DNA from: Streptomyces vietnamensis
GTDB taxonomy: Bacteria; Actinomycetota; Actinomycetes; Streptomycetales; Streptomycetaceae
Assembly: GCF_000830005.1 (NCBI RefSeq)
Contig: NZ_CP010407.1
Location: 7,886,001 to 7,950,000 of the forward strand
Direction of reading: 5' to 3'
Length of the DNA: 64,000 nucleotides
The notes under the pieces are model-generated. The model searched no databases and was not told where the DNA came from. It saw only the letters and a list, made by a program, of their open reading frames with translations. Shown here one piece after another: positions 1 to 8,056 of this stretch; position 1 is the first letter of the stretch; the number at the start of each line of letters is the position of its first letter. Made by a program: the position numbers and the translations under genes.

Positions 1-586
1 CCGCGGCGACGTCGTCCACGTCCATCGGGTTCGAGTACTTCAGCCGGATGCCCCCGCCGCCGGGCGCGCCCGCGCCGATGCCCGTCTGGCCGGTGTGGAA
101 GACCGCGATCGCACCGGCCTCCTCGATCGCCTCGTACAGCGGGTAGGCCATCCGGTCGTTGGGGTGGAAGGCCTGGATGTTCGGGTGGAACTTGAAGCCC
201 TTGACCCCGAACTCCTCGACGAGCCGCCGGACCTGACGGGCCGCCGCCTTCCCCTTGTACGGATCGACGCCGGCGAACGGGATGATCACGTCCGGGTTCT
301 TCAGCGCCGCCTCGGCGATCTCCTCGTTCGGCACGGGCGGGGTGCCGGTCGCCGACTCCGCGTCCACCGTGAACACCACGCAGGCCATCCGCCGCTCGCG
401 GTAGTACGTGGCGATCTCCGGCAGCGTCGGGTGGCGGTGCTCCGCCTTGAAGTACGCGCCCGCGGCGGCGTCGAGCTCGGCGGAGAGCGAGGCCCCGCCC
501 TTCTCCGACACCTCGGCGTGGGTGTGCATGTCGATCGCGACGAGCGCGTCCACGTCCATCGGGGACACCGGGCCGTCGCCGCTCAC
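1..586 (-). CDS. Amidohydrolase family (amidohydrolase_2-like), 3' part beyond window
   Basis: The reading frame runs off the left edge of the window, so only about 195 N-terminal residues are visible. The GTG start at 586 overlaps the stop of the upstream SDR gene as GTGA, so the two are translationally coupled. Near the N terminus is AIDMHTHAEV, whose HxH pair is the usual first metal-ligand motif of metal-dependent TIM-barrel hydrolases. Further on come VKGFKFHPN and AVFHTGQTG, typical of the amidohydrolase_2 family, which includes 2-amino-3-carboxymuconate-semialdehyde decarboxylase-like hydrolases and decarboxylases. Coupling to a short-chain dehydrogenase suggests a small catabolic operon for an aromatic or acyl substrate. 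The substrate cannot be read from the sequence. Confidence 0.85.
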   Translation of the reverse strand, partial: MSGDGPVSPMDVDALVAIDMHTHAEVSEKGGASLSAELDAAAGAYFKAEHRHPTLPEIATYYRERRMACVVFTVDAESATGTPPVPNEEIAEAALKNPDVIIPFAGVDPYKGKAAARQVRRLVEEFGVKGFKFHPNIQAFHPNDRMAYPLYEAIEEAGAIAVFHTGQTGIGAGAPGGGGIRLKYSNPMDVDDVAA

Positions 587-1494
587 AGCTGCGGCGCCGG
601 GATGCCGAAGGTCTCGGGGGTGCGCCCGACGGTCACCGGCCAGGCGGCCGCGATCGCCTCGGCGCTCCAGCCCCCGTCGGCGTACGCCACCGACACCTCC
701 TGCGGGTGCGACCACAGGGAGAGCTTGTCGCCGCCGATGCCGACGCACTGGCCGGTCACCCCGGCGGAGGCGTCGGAGGCGAGGAAGGTCACCAGGCCCG
801 CGACGTCCTCGGGCGTGCCGAAGCCCTCGCCCTTGCGCAGGCTGTCGGGGAACGCGACGCCGTCCCGCTCCAGGGCCTCGACGTGCGGGGCGAAGACGGG
901 GATCGTCTTCGTCATCGCGGTCGCGGCGACCGGGATGACGGCGTTCGCGGTGATGCCGGCCTTCGCCAGCTCCATGCCCCAGGTGCGGACCATGGCGGCG
1001 ATCCCGGCCTTGGCGGCGGCGTAGTTGGTCTGCCCGAAGTTGCCGCGCTGCCCGGCGGGGGAGCCGGCGACGACGATCCTGCCGCCCTCGCCCTGGGCGC
1101 GCATCCGCTCGACGGCGGCGCGGACGCAGGTGAAGGTGCCGCGCAGGTGCACCTCGACGACGGTGTCGAAGTCCTCGTCCGTCATCTTCCACAGCACCCG
1201 GTCCCGCAGGACGCCGGCGTTGGTGACCATGACGTCGAGCCGGCCGTACGCGTCGACGGCGCGGGCGACGAGGGCCTCGGCGGCCTCGGTGGAGCCGACG
1301 GGCACCACCTCGGCGACGGCCTGCCCGCCGTCGGCGGTGATCAGGCGCACGGCCTCGGCGGCGGCCTCGGCATCCACGTCGTTGATCACCACCGAGGCGC
1401 CGGCGGCGGCGAGCGAGCGGGCGTAGGCGAGGCCGAGTCCGCGGCCGCTGCCGGTGACGACGGCGACCTTTCCGGAGAGATCCACATGAGTCAT
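583..1494 (-). CDS. Short-chain dehydrogenase/reductase (SDR)
   Basis: A 303-residue classical SDR. The N-terminal Rossmann motif TGSGRGLG lies at residues 14-21, NAG follows in the middle, and the catalytic YAAAK is at about residues 158-162. These give a complete NAD(P)H-binding site and Tyr/Lys active pair. The ATG start at 1494 follows an AAAGGA ribosome site nine bases upstream. The gene ends in a GTGA overlap with the amidohydrolase. The C-terminal extension of about 50 residues after the core fold is longer than in FabG-type reductases and resembles the 3-hydroxyacyl-CoA dehydrogenase-like SDRs of actinobacteria. The likely role is oxidation of a hydroxy-acyl or alcohol intermediate in the same pathway as the amidohydrolase; the substrate is inferred only loosely. 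Confidence 0.9.
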   Translation of the reverse strand: MTHVDLSGKVAVVTGSGRGLGLAYARSLAAAGASVVINDVDAEAAAEAVRLITADGGQAVAEVVPVGSTEAAEALVARAVDAYGRLDVMVTNAGVLRDRVLWKMTDEDFDTVVEVHLRGTFTCVRAAVERMRAQGEGGRIVVAGSPAGQRGNFGQTNYAAAKAGIAAMVRTWGMELAKAGITANAVIPVAATAMTKTIPVFAPHVEALERDGVAFPDSLRKGEGFGTPEDVAGLVTFLASDASAGVTGQCVGIGGDKLSLWSHPQEVSVAYADGGWSAEAIAAAWPVTVGRTPETFGIPAPQL

Positions 1495-1619
1495 GAACGG
1501 GGGTCCTTTCCCGTGAACGCGGTGCGGGGCGCGGGGAATCGCGACCGATCACACACCGTCGAGCGAACAAGTTAGGCATTCTCGTGTCGGCCGTCAATGA
1601 ATTGCCGAATGTTGGGGGT

Positions 1620-1634
1620 GGGTTCCCCGAACCC
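1620..1634. promoter_or_regulatory. Palindrome in front of the PaaX-type regulator
   Basis: GGGTTC-CCC-GAACCC is a perfect 6-bp inverted repeat ending 16 bases before the GTG start at 1651. It lies in the 156-bp divergent region between the SDR operon and the regulator gene, so it could be an autoregulatory operator. No PaaX consensus is being matched; this is position plus symmetry only. Confidence 0.3.
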
Positions 1635-1650
1635 GCCCTACGCTGTCCCC

Positions 1651-2508
1651 GTGACGCAGCCCGCCCCGACCGCCGAGACCGGACCCCCCACCGAGCCCGG
1701 CTCTCCGCCCCGCCCCCAGTCCCTGATGCTGACCTTCTTCGGCATCCACGTCCTCGGCACCGGCACCGCCCTGTCCTCGGCGAGCGTGATCGACGCCTTC
1801 GCGCGCGTGGACGTCGGCGAGGACGCCGTCCGCTCCACGCTGACCCGCATGGTCGCCCGCGGACTGCTCGAACGGCACCGGCGCGGCCGCCGGATGTACT
1901 TCTCGCTCACGCCCCGCGCCGCGGAGGTCCTCGCCGACGGCGAGGAGCGGATCCACCGCACCGGCGCCGTCAACCGCGCCTGGGACGGCACATGGACCCT
2001 GGTCGGCTTCTCGCTGCCCGAATCCTGGCGCCGGGAACGCCACGACCTGCGCTCACGCCTCGTCTGGGCGGGCTTCGGCCCGCTCCAGAACGGCCTCTGG
2101 GTGGCCCCCGGCCGGGTCGACGTCGCCCCCATCGCGGCCGAGCTCGGGCTCGCGGACCGTATCAGGGCCTTCCACGGCGAGGCCGCCGCACCCACCGAGG
2201 CCGGCCCCCTGCTCCGTACCGCCTTCGACGTCGACGCGATCGCCGACGGCTACCGCGCCTTCCTGGCCCGCTGGGGCGCCGGCGCCGCCCCCGCCGAGGC
2301 GCGCGACGACCTGGGCCGGCTGCTCCTGCTCCACACCGACTGGCTCGACCTGGTCCGCCGCGACCCGCACCTGCCCGCCGAGCACCTCCCTGCCGACTGG
2401 CCCGCCGAGGCCGCCGAGACGCTCTTCCGCGAGCTCTCCGCCGGCTTCGAGCCGGGGGCCCGGCGGATCGCGGAGGAGATCCTCGACCGCTGGGAACCGG
2501 AGGCGTAG
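1651..2508 (+). CDS. PaaX-family transcriptional regulator
   Basis: A 285-residue protein with the two-part layout of PaaX-like regulators. An N-terminal winged helix (SLMLTFFGIHVLG... VRSTLTRMVARGLLERHRRGRRMYFSLT) is followed by the PaaX-type middle and C-terminal domains (WDGTWTLVGFSLPES, LVWAGFGPLQNGLWVAPG). PaaX represses phenylacetate catabolism in gamma-proteobacteria and binds phenylacetyl-CoA; actinobacterial homologues control varied acyl-CoA pathways. I chose the GTG at 1651 because the 18 codons upstream include poorly conserved sequence and the palindrome. The gene is divergent from the SDR/amidohydrolase operon, which is its most likely target. The effector is unknown. Confidence 0.85.
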   Translation: MTQPAPTAETGPPTEPGSPPRPQSLMLTFFGIHVLGTGTALSSASVIDAFARVDVGEDAVRSTLTRMVARGLLERHRRGRRMYFSLTPRAAEVLADGEERIHRTGAVNRAWDGTWTLVGFSLPESWRRERHDLRSRLVWAGFGPLQNGLWVAPGRVDVAPIAAELGLADRIRAFHGEAAAPTEAGPLLRTAFDVDAIADGYRAFLARWGAGAAPAEARDDLGRLLLLHTDWLDLVRRDPHLPAEHLPADWPAEAAETLFRELSAGFEPGARRIAEEILDRWEPEA

Positions 2509-2647
2509 CCGGATCCGCGCCGTGGAAGCGGGCGTCCCTCGGCCCTTACGTCAACACCATTGACCTTGTCGTACGCGGCGGAGTCTCATGGCGGCACTTC
2601 GGAGACTCCCCGCGCCCGGGCGTCTCCGCGACCGCGAAGGAATCCCC

Positions 2648-4039
2648 ATGGACCACCTCAGCTCGCTCCGGGACGCCGCGCCCACCCCCTTCTGGCTCGA
2701 CGACCCCCGCCGGCCGCAGCCCGCCCCCGCCCTCGTCGGCGGCACCACCTGCGACCTCCTCGTGGTCGGCGGCGGCTACACCGGCCTGTGGACCGCCCTG
2801 ATCGCCAAGGAACGCGACCCCTCCACCGACGTGGTGCTCGTCGAGGCCGACGAGGTCGGCGGCGCCGCCTCCGGCCGCAACGGCGGATTCTGCGAGTCCA
2901 GCCTCACCCACGGCCTGGCGAACGGCCTCCGGCGCTGGCCCGAGGAGATCGGCCTCCTCGAACGCCTCGGCCGCGAGAACCTCCAGGCCATCGAGGACGC
3001 GATCGAGCGCCACGGCATCGACTGCGACTGGGAGCGCACCGGTTCCCTCGTCGTCGCCACCGAGCGCTACCAGCTCGACGGCCTCGCCGAGGAGGCCGAG
3101 GCGGCCGCCCGCTACGGAGGCAAGCCCCTCCTCCTCGACGCCGAAGCCGTCCGCGCCGAGATCGACTCGCCCACCTTCCTCGGCGGCCTCTGGAACCGGG
3201 ACGACGTCGCCATGGTCAACCCGGCCCGCCTCGCCTGGGGGCTCAAGCAGGCCTGCCTCGACCTCGGCGTCCGCATCCACGAACACACCCCCGCGACCTC
3301 GCTCGCCGAACACGGCGCCGTCGTCTCCGTCGGCACCCCCTACGGCCGGATCACCGCCCGCCGCGTCGCGCTCGCCACCAACGCCTACCCGTCCCTGCTC
3401 CGGCGCCACCGCCCGTACACCGTTCCCGTGTACGACTACGCGCTGATGACCGAGCCGCTCACCGAGGAGCAGCTCGCCTCCGTCGGCTGGAAGCACCGCC
3501 AGGGCTTCGCGGACTGCGCCAACCAGTTCCACTACGTGCGGCTCTCCGCCGACGACCGCATCCTCTGGGGCGGTTACGACGCCGTCCACCACGGCGGTCC
3601 GGTCCGCGCCGAGCACGACCGCCGGCCCGAGACGTACGCGAAGCTCGCCGGGCATTTCTTCACGACGTTCCCGCAGTTGGAAGGAGTTCGGTTCAGTCAC
3701 GCCTGGGGCGGGGCCATTGACACCAGTACCCGCTTCTGCGTATTCATTGACACGAGTCACCACGGCAAGGTCGCCTACGCCGCCGGCTACACCGGTCTCG
3801 GCGTCGGCGCCACGCGCTTCGGCGCCGACGTGATGCTCGACCTGCTCGCGGGCGAGTCGACCGAGCGCACCCGCCTGGAACTCGTACGCCGCAAGCCGCT
3901 GCCCTTCCCGCCCGAGCCCGTCCGCTCCATCGGCATCAACATCACCAAGTGGTCCATGGCGCGCGCCGACCTGAACGAGGGACGCCGCAACCTCTGGCTG
4001 CGGACCCTCGACCGCTTCGGCCTCGGCTTCGACAGCTGA
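2648..4039 (+). CDS. FAD-dependent amine oxidoreductase (DAO family)
   Basis: A 463-residue flavoprotein. The Rossmann motif VVGGGYTGLWTALIAKE near residue 40 is followed by VVLVEADEVGGAASGRNGGF, the second FAD-binding segment typical of DAO-fold enzymes such as gamma-glutamylputrescine oxidase and sarcosine-oxidase-like proteins. The C-terminal YAAGYTGLGVGATRFGADVMLDLLAG is the conserved flavin-contacting helix. The ATG at 2648 has GAAGGA six bases upstream; an earlier in-frame ATG at 2588 lacks a ribosome site. An MFS transporter follows 90 bp downstream, so the pair may take up and oxidise an amine or amino-acid derivative. No signal peptide is visible and the enzyme should be cytoplasmic. 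Confidence 0.88.
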   Translation: MDHLSSLRDAAPTPFWLDDPRRPQPAPALVGGTTCDLLVVGGGYTGLWTALIAKERDPSTDVVLVEADEVGGAASGRNGGFCESSLTHGLANGLRRWPEEIGLLERLGRENLQAIEDAIERHGIDCDWERTGSLVVATERYQLDGLAEEAEAAARYGGKPLLLDAEAVRAEIDSPTFLGGLWNRDDVAMVNPARLAWGLKQACLDLGVRIHEHTPATSLAEHGAVVSVGTPYGRITARRVALATNAYPSLLRRHRPYTVPVYDYALMTEPLTEEQLASVGWKHRQGFADCANQFHYVRLSADDRILWGGYDAVHHGGPVRAEHDRRPETYAKLAGHFFTTFPQLEGVRFSHAWGGAIDTSTRFCVFIDTSHHGKVAYAAGYTGLGVGATRFGADVMLDLLAGESTERTRLELVRRKPLPFPPEPVRSIGINITKWSMARADLNEGRRNLWLRTLDRFGLGFDS

Positions 4040-4129
4040 CCCGCACCGCACCACTTCGCACCACCCGCCCGCTCACGCATGACCCGTCGCACGCCCCACC
4101 TCCCGGGGGCCGCGGCCGAGGAGAACGAC

Positions 4130-5419
4130 ATGAACGCATCCGGAGTCCGGCCGGCGCCCCCGGCGGAGTCGGAGCCGCAGGCCACCGCCCCGGCCGCCGG
4201 CCCGACCCCCGCCCCGGCCGCCGACCGAGGCGCCCTGTGGCGCCTGATGCCCATGCTCACGGTGGCCAACGCCACCATGTACATGCTCTACATGGGCATC
4301 GGCGCGGTCCTCCTGCCGGTCCAGGTCGAACTGCTCGACCCGGCGAACAAGGTCGCCAACTTCGGTCTCGTCTCCGGCGTCGCCGCGATCTTCGCGACCC
4401 TGTTCAACCCGCTGGCGGGTCTGCTCTCCGACCGCTCCGGACGGCGCAACCCCTGGATCCTGTGCGGCGGTCTGGCGGCCCTCGGCGCCCTCGCGCTCCT
4501 GGGCGCCGCCCGGACGGTCCTCCTCGTCACCATCGGCTGGTGCCTCGTCCAGGCGACGATGAACATCTACCAGGCCGCCCTCACCGCCGTCGTCCCCGAC
4601 CGCGTCCCCGTCGAACGCCGGGGCCTGGCCTCCGCGATGGTCGGCATCGGCACCCCCATCGGCTCCGCCGTCGGCATCTCCACCGCCGCCCTGTTCGTCC
4701 CCTCCGACATCGCCCTCGGTTACCTCGTGTTCGGCGCGGTGATCGCCGGCGCGGCCGTCCTCTTCACCGCCGTCGTCCGCGAACGCAAGCGACCGGCAGG
4801 CGAACCGGTGTCGCTGCGCAAGCAGTTGGCCGCCTTCGCGGACACCATGAAGTCGGCCGACTTCCGCTGGGTCTTCATCGGCCGCTTCCTGATGATGCTC
4901 GGCTTCTTCTCCGTCTCCCTCTTCCAGATGTACATCCTCCAGGACCACATCGCCCTCCCCGAGGGACTCGACCCCGAGGAGGCCGTCGCCTTCATCGCCC
5001 CGATCGACGCCGGCGTCACCCTGCTCGCCACCGTCCTCGGCGGCCTGCTCTCCGACCGCATGGGCCGCCGCAAGCCCCTGGTCGCCCTCTCCTGCGCCCT
5101 GTGCGGCATCGCGATGCTCGTCCCGGTCGTCAAGCCCGACTGGACCGGCATGCTGGTCTTCACGGTCGTCATGGGCCTCGCCTTCGGCTGCTACATGGCC
5201 GTGGACACCGCACTCGTCACCCTGGTCCTGCCCAGCGCCGACGACGCGGCCCGCGACATGGGCGTCCTCAACATCGCCAACGCCGGCCCGCAGATCCTCG
5301 CCCCGTTCCTGGCCTCGATGCTCGTCGGCGCGATCGGCTACGACGGTCTCTACCTCACGGCCGCCCTCATCACCCTGGCCGGGGCCGCGGCGGTCATCCC
5401 GATCAAGTCGGTCCGCTGA
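4130..5419 (+). CDS. MFS transporter
   Basis: A 429-residue, strongly hydrophobic protein with about 12 membrane segments. It has duplicated MFS signature loops: LSDRSGRRNPW after TM2 and LSDRMGRRKPL in the matching position of the second half. The N-terminal 35 residues are Pro/Ala-rich and cytosolic. The start is the ATG at 4130, preceded by GAGGAG; an upstream in-frame ATG at 4079 would add 17 residues without a ribosome site. It probably forms an operon with the FAD oxidoreductase. The overall pattern resembles the GPH/sugar-symporter-like MFS proteins common in actinobacteria. Direction and substrate are not determinable here. Confidence 0.88.
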   Translation: MNASGVRPAPPAESEPQATAPAAGPTPAPAADRGALWRLMPMLTVANATMYMLYMGIGAVLLPVQVELLDPANKVANFGLVSGVAAIFATLFNPLAGLLSDRSGRRNPWILCGGLAALGALALLGAARTVLLVTIGWCLVQATMNIYQAALTAVVPDRVPVERRGLASAMVGIGTPIGSAVGISTAALFVPSDIALGYLVFGAVIAGAAVLFTAVVRERKRPAGEPVSLRKQLAAFADTMKSADFRWVFIGRFLMMLGFFSVSLFQMYILQDHIALPEGLDPEEAVAFIAPIDAGVTLLATVLGGLLSDRMGRRKPLVALSCALCGIAMLVPVVKPDWTGMLVFTVVMGLAFGCYMAVDTALVTLVLPSADDAARDMGVLNIANAGPQILAPFLASMLVGAIGYDGLYLTAALITLAGAAAVIPIKSVR

Positions 5420-5480
5420 GCCCGCGAGGACCCACCGGATCCACCTCCCCCCGACTCGCGGCCCTCCCGGAGCCGCGACG

Positions 5481-5513
5481 CCGGGCGGCGCGACCTGACG
5501 GAGCGCCGCCCGG
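5481..5513 (+). terminator. GC hairpin between MFS and SurE-like genes
   Basis: CCGGGCGGCGC pairs perfectly with GCGCCGCCCGG across an 11-base loop, 61 bases after the transporter stop. There is no U-tract, so this is an actinobacterial-type terminator or mRNA-stabilising hairpin that would partly separate the two genes. Confidence 0.5.
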
Positions 5514-5541
5514 CACCCTCCCCACCGAAGGGATCACGCCC

Positions 5542-6618
5542 ATGTCGCAGATGAAGCCGACCACGCGAAGACTCGCACTCGCGTCCGCAGGGGCCGTACT
5601 GCTCGCCGCCGCGGGAGTCACCGCGTACGCCACCACGCCCGGCAGCACCACCGGCCACCGTCCGCTCGCCGGGATGCGGATCCTGATCTCCAACGACGAC
5701 TCGATGCAGGCGGCGAAGGCGAGCAACTCCGACGGTCTCGGCCTGTACGAGCTCCGCCGCGCGATGTGCGCCGCCGGCGCCGACGTCGTCGTCATGGCGC
5801 CCTGGCAGGTCCAGTCCGGCAAGGGCACCGCCGTCACCAACGGCGGCGTCCTCACCGCCCAGCGCCGCACCGCCCTGCCCGCCGGCTACGAGGACGACTG
5901 CGCCCAGGCCCCCTCCGGAGGCCCGGTCTACGGCGTCTGCCTCGCCGACGGCCCCTGCACCAAGGACTCCCCGTCCGCCACCCCCGCCGACACCGTCAAA
6001 CTCGCCCTCCGCGCGGGCCTGAAGGCCAAGGCGGGCTGGTCCGAGGCCCCCGACCTGGTCCTCACCGGCATCAACTCGGGACCCAACGTCTCCGCCCAGG
6101 TCAACGACTCCGGGACGGTGGGCGCCGCCGTGGCCGCCATCGACCAGAACGTCCCCGCGATCGCCTTCTCCTCCTCCGGCGACGAGACGAACACGACCTT
6201 CCCCCGGGTCAACTACCGCGCCAACGCCGAGTTCGGCGCCCGCTTCGTCGCGGGGCTCAGGCAACGCGGCCTGCTCACCCCCGAGTTCGCCCTCAAGGTC
6301 GACTACCCCGACGTCAGCGCCGGCCGGCGGGCCGGGGCCCCGGTCTGGACGCGCGTCGGCCACGGGCAGGTCGTCTGGCACGCCTACGAGCAGACCGGCG
6401 AGGACTCCTTCGCGATCGGCCTCGGCCTCTGCGAGGAGACGCCGGGCGATCCGTGCACCGAGACCGTGGAGGACGCCGACTCCACCGCCCTGTTCCGCGA
6501 CGGCCGGATCGCCGTGGCACCGGTGACCGCCGACCGCACCTACGGCGTGAAGGAACCGCACCCCGAGACGCTGCGCAGGATCCGCCAGTACGTCGAACAC
6601 GACGCCCCCCGGAACTGA
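5542..6618 (+). CDS. Exported SurE-like 5'/3'-nucleotidase
   Basis: A 358-residue protein. After an N-terminal export signal (TTRRLALAS followed by a hydrophobic Ala/Leu/Val stretch ending near AYA, residue 30) comes the SurE fold. ILISNDDS carries the metal-binding Asp pair at residues 52-53, and VLTGINSGPN is the conserved SurE Asn loop. SurE enzymes are Mg/Mn-dependent survival phosphatases acting on nucleoside monophosphates, and the classical members are cytoplasmic. Here the twin-Arg signal and several cysteines absent from classic SurE (DDCAQ, VCLADGPC, CEETPGDPC) point to an exported, probably disulfide-stabilised form. The ATG follows GAAGGGA. The role may be phosphate scavenging from nucleotides; that is inference. 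Confidence 0.85.
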   Translation: MSQMKPTTRRLALASAGAVLLAAAGVTAYATTPGSTTGHRPLAGMRILISNDDSMQAAKASNSDGLGLYELRRAMCAAGADVVVMAPWQVQSGKGTAVTNGGVLTAQRRTALPAGYEDDCAQAPSGGPVYGVCLADGPCTKDSPSATPADTVKLALRAGLKAKAGWSEAPDLVLTGINSGPNVSAQVNDSGTVGAAVAAIDQNVPAIAFSSSGDETNTTFPRVNYRANAEFGARFVAGLRQRGLLTPEFALKVDYPDVSAGRRAGAPVWTRVGHGQVVWHAYEQTGEDSFAIGLGLCEETPGDPCTETVEDADSTALFRDGRIAVAPVTADRTYGVKEPHPETLRRIRQYVEHDAPRN

Positions 6619-6657
6619 CCCCTCAGGAGCCGGGAGTCCCTCCCGCCGCGCCGGCCC

Positions 6658-8004
6658 TCACGGGTGGGTGAACACCCCGACCATGCGGGTGTCCGGGTTG
6701 CTGCTCATCCCGACGATCGCGCCTCCGTCGGCTCGGTTCACGCGCGCGTGCGCGCCCGCGTAGCCCTCGTCGGTGAGGAAGAAGCCCAGGGCCGCGATCC
6801 AGTCGTCCACGGTCCCGGTCACCGGGTCGTACACGGGCTCGGGGCGCGGCACGACCCGTTCCTGCGCCACGTAGCCGCCGCGCTCGACCGCGAGGTCCAG
6901 GGCCTTGGCCCACTCGGCGTCGGTGCACTCCCAGCCGACGAAGGTGTCCAGGCCGCCGTATCCGGCCCCGGGCTTGAGGATGAGCCGCTCCCGCCGCTCC
7001 CGGCAGAGCCCGATGAGCCCGGTGGGCCCGGAGGCGCGCAGTGCCCGGCTCCACGGCAGGACCCGCTCGACCAGGGCCCGCTCGGCGGCGTCGAAGGCGT
7101 CGGCCCGGCGCGGGTCGGAGAGGAGGGCGAGGGCGCTCTTGTGGGAGTAGAGGCCGCTCTCGAGCGACGTGAACAGCACGGTCCTGCCCGCCTCGTGGGC
7201 GCGGAAGAACGGCTCCGCCACCCCCGGGCCCTCCGGGTCGTCGAGCAGCTGGCTCGCCGCGAAGTTCCGGAGCACGAGGTCGAGCGGGGTGCCGTCCAGG
7301 GTGAGTTTTCCGTCGGCACGCGCGCGTACGTCGCCGATCTCGCCGATCCTCAGATCGAGGCCCTGCTCGGCCATCGCCTCCTGGGTGGCGCGCATCAGCC
7401 GTCCGTACGGGCCGACACCGCCGCGCCCCTCGATCAGACCGATCACCGGTTCCGTGGAGCCGGACAGGGCGGGGCGGGCCCGGTCGCGCAGGACGGCGGC
7501 CATCCGCGCGGCGATGTCCACATGGCCGAGGCCGTGCTCGCGCGCGAAGCCGGCGAACTCGGGGACCCGCAGCAGCGCCTGGTCGAAGACGTCCATGTCG
7601 AGGCCGCCGACCTCGCTGCCGAGGTTGAACTCCAGGAGCTTGAACCCGGTGCCGTCGTGGTACGCGTCGGCGCGGCCCAGTTTGGCGGGGACGCCCGACC
7701 CGGCCCGGCGGAGCAGCGCCGTGAGCGCCGGTTCGAGCCCGATCTCCGCCGCGTACCGCTCTACGTCCCCGTCGAAGAGCCGCTCCGGCAGCGACAGGAG
7801 GAGGTCGAAAAGGCCCTCCAGGTCGCGGGCGAACGCGGCCGTCTCCGAGGCCCGTACGAACCAGGGCCGGGGCAGCAGGTGCGGGCGCCAGGCCTCCTCG
7901 AAGGCCGGAGGCAGCTCGGCCCGCGCGACGGCCGTCGCGAGCCCGCCGTCCCCGCGCAGGCACGCGTCCACGTATGTCCGGCTCAGTTCGGTCATCGCCA
8001 CCAC
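6658..8004 (-). CDS. Circularly permuted ATP-grasp-like protein
   Basis: A 448-residue protein without signal peptide or membrane segments. The motifs LLEFNLGSEVGGLD, SLESGLYSHKSALALLSDP and ILKPGAGYGGLDTFVG match the glutathionylspermidine-synthase/circularly permuted ATP-grasp group: a Gly-rich phosphate loop, the Lys of KPG and a distal acidic motif. Enzymes of this type ligate a carboxylate to an amine or imine using ATP. The start is uncertain. GTG at 8004 has GGAAG about eight bases upstream; ATG at 7995 is an alternative giving a protein beginning MTELSRTYVDACL. It stands alone, convergent with the SurE-like gene, so no substrate can be proposed from context. Confidence 0.7.
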   Translation of the reverse strand: MVAMTELSRTYVDACLRGDGGLATAVARAELPPAFEEAWRPHLLPRPWFVRASETAAFARDLEGLFDLLLSLPERLFDGDVERYAAEIGLEPALTALLRRAGSGVPAKLGRADAYHDGTGFKLLEFNLGSEVGGLDMDVFDQALLRVPEFAGFAREHGLGHVDIAARMAAVLRDRARPALSGSTEPVIGLIEGRGGVGPYGRLMRATQEAMAEQGLDLRIGEIGDVRARADGKLTLDGTPLDLVLRNFAASQLLDDPEGPGVAEPFFRAHEAGRTVLFTSLESGLYSHKSALALLSDPRRADAFDAAERALVERVLPWSRALRASGPTGLIGLCRERRERLILKPGAGYGGLDTFVGWECTDAEWAKALDLAVERGGYVAQERVVPRPEPVYDPVTGTVDDWIAALGFFLTDEGYAGAHARVNRADGGAIVGMSSNPDTRMVGVFTHP

Positions 8005-8056
8005 TCGCTTCTTCCGAGGAGATCGGGTACGTGCTCCGAGCGGCGAGCAGGGTACC

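Noticed and set aside
2546..4054. 502-residue frame antisense to the FAD oxidoreductase gene
   Set aside because: Shadow frame; the plus-strand protein has intact FAD motifs.
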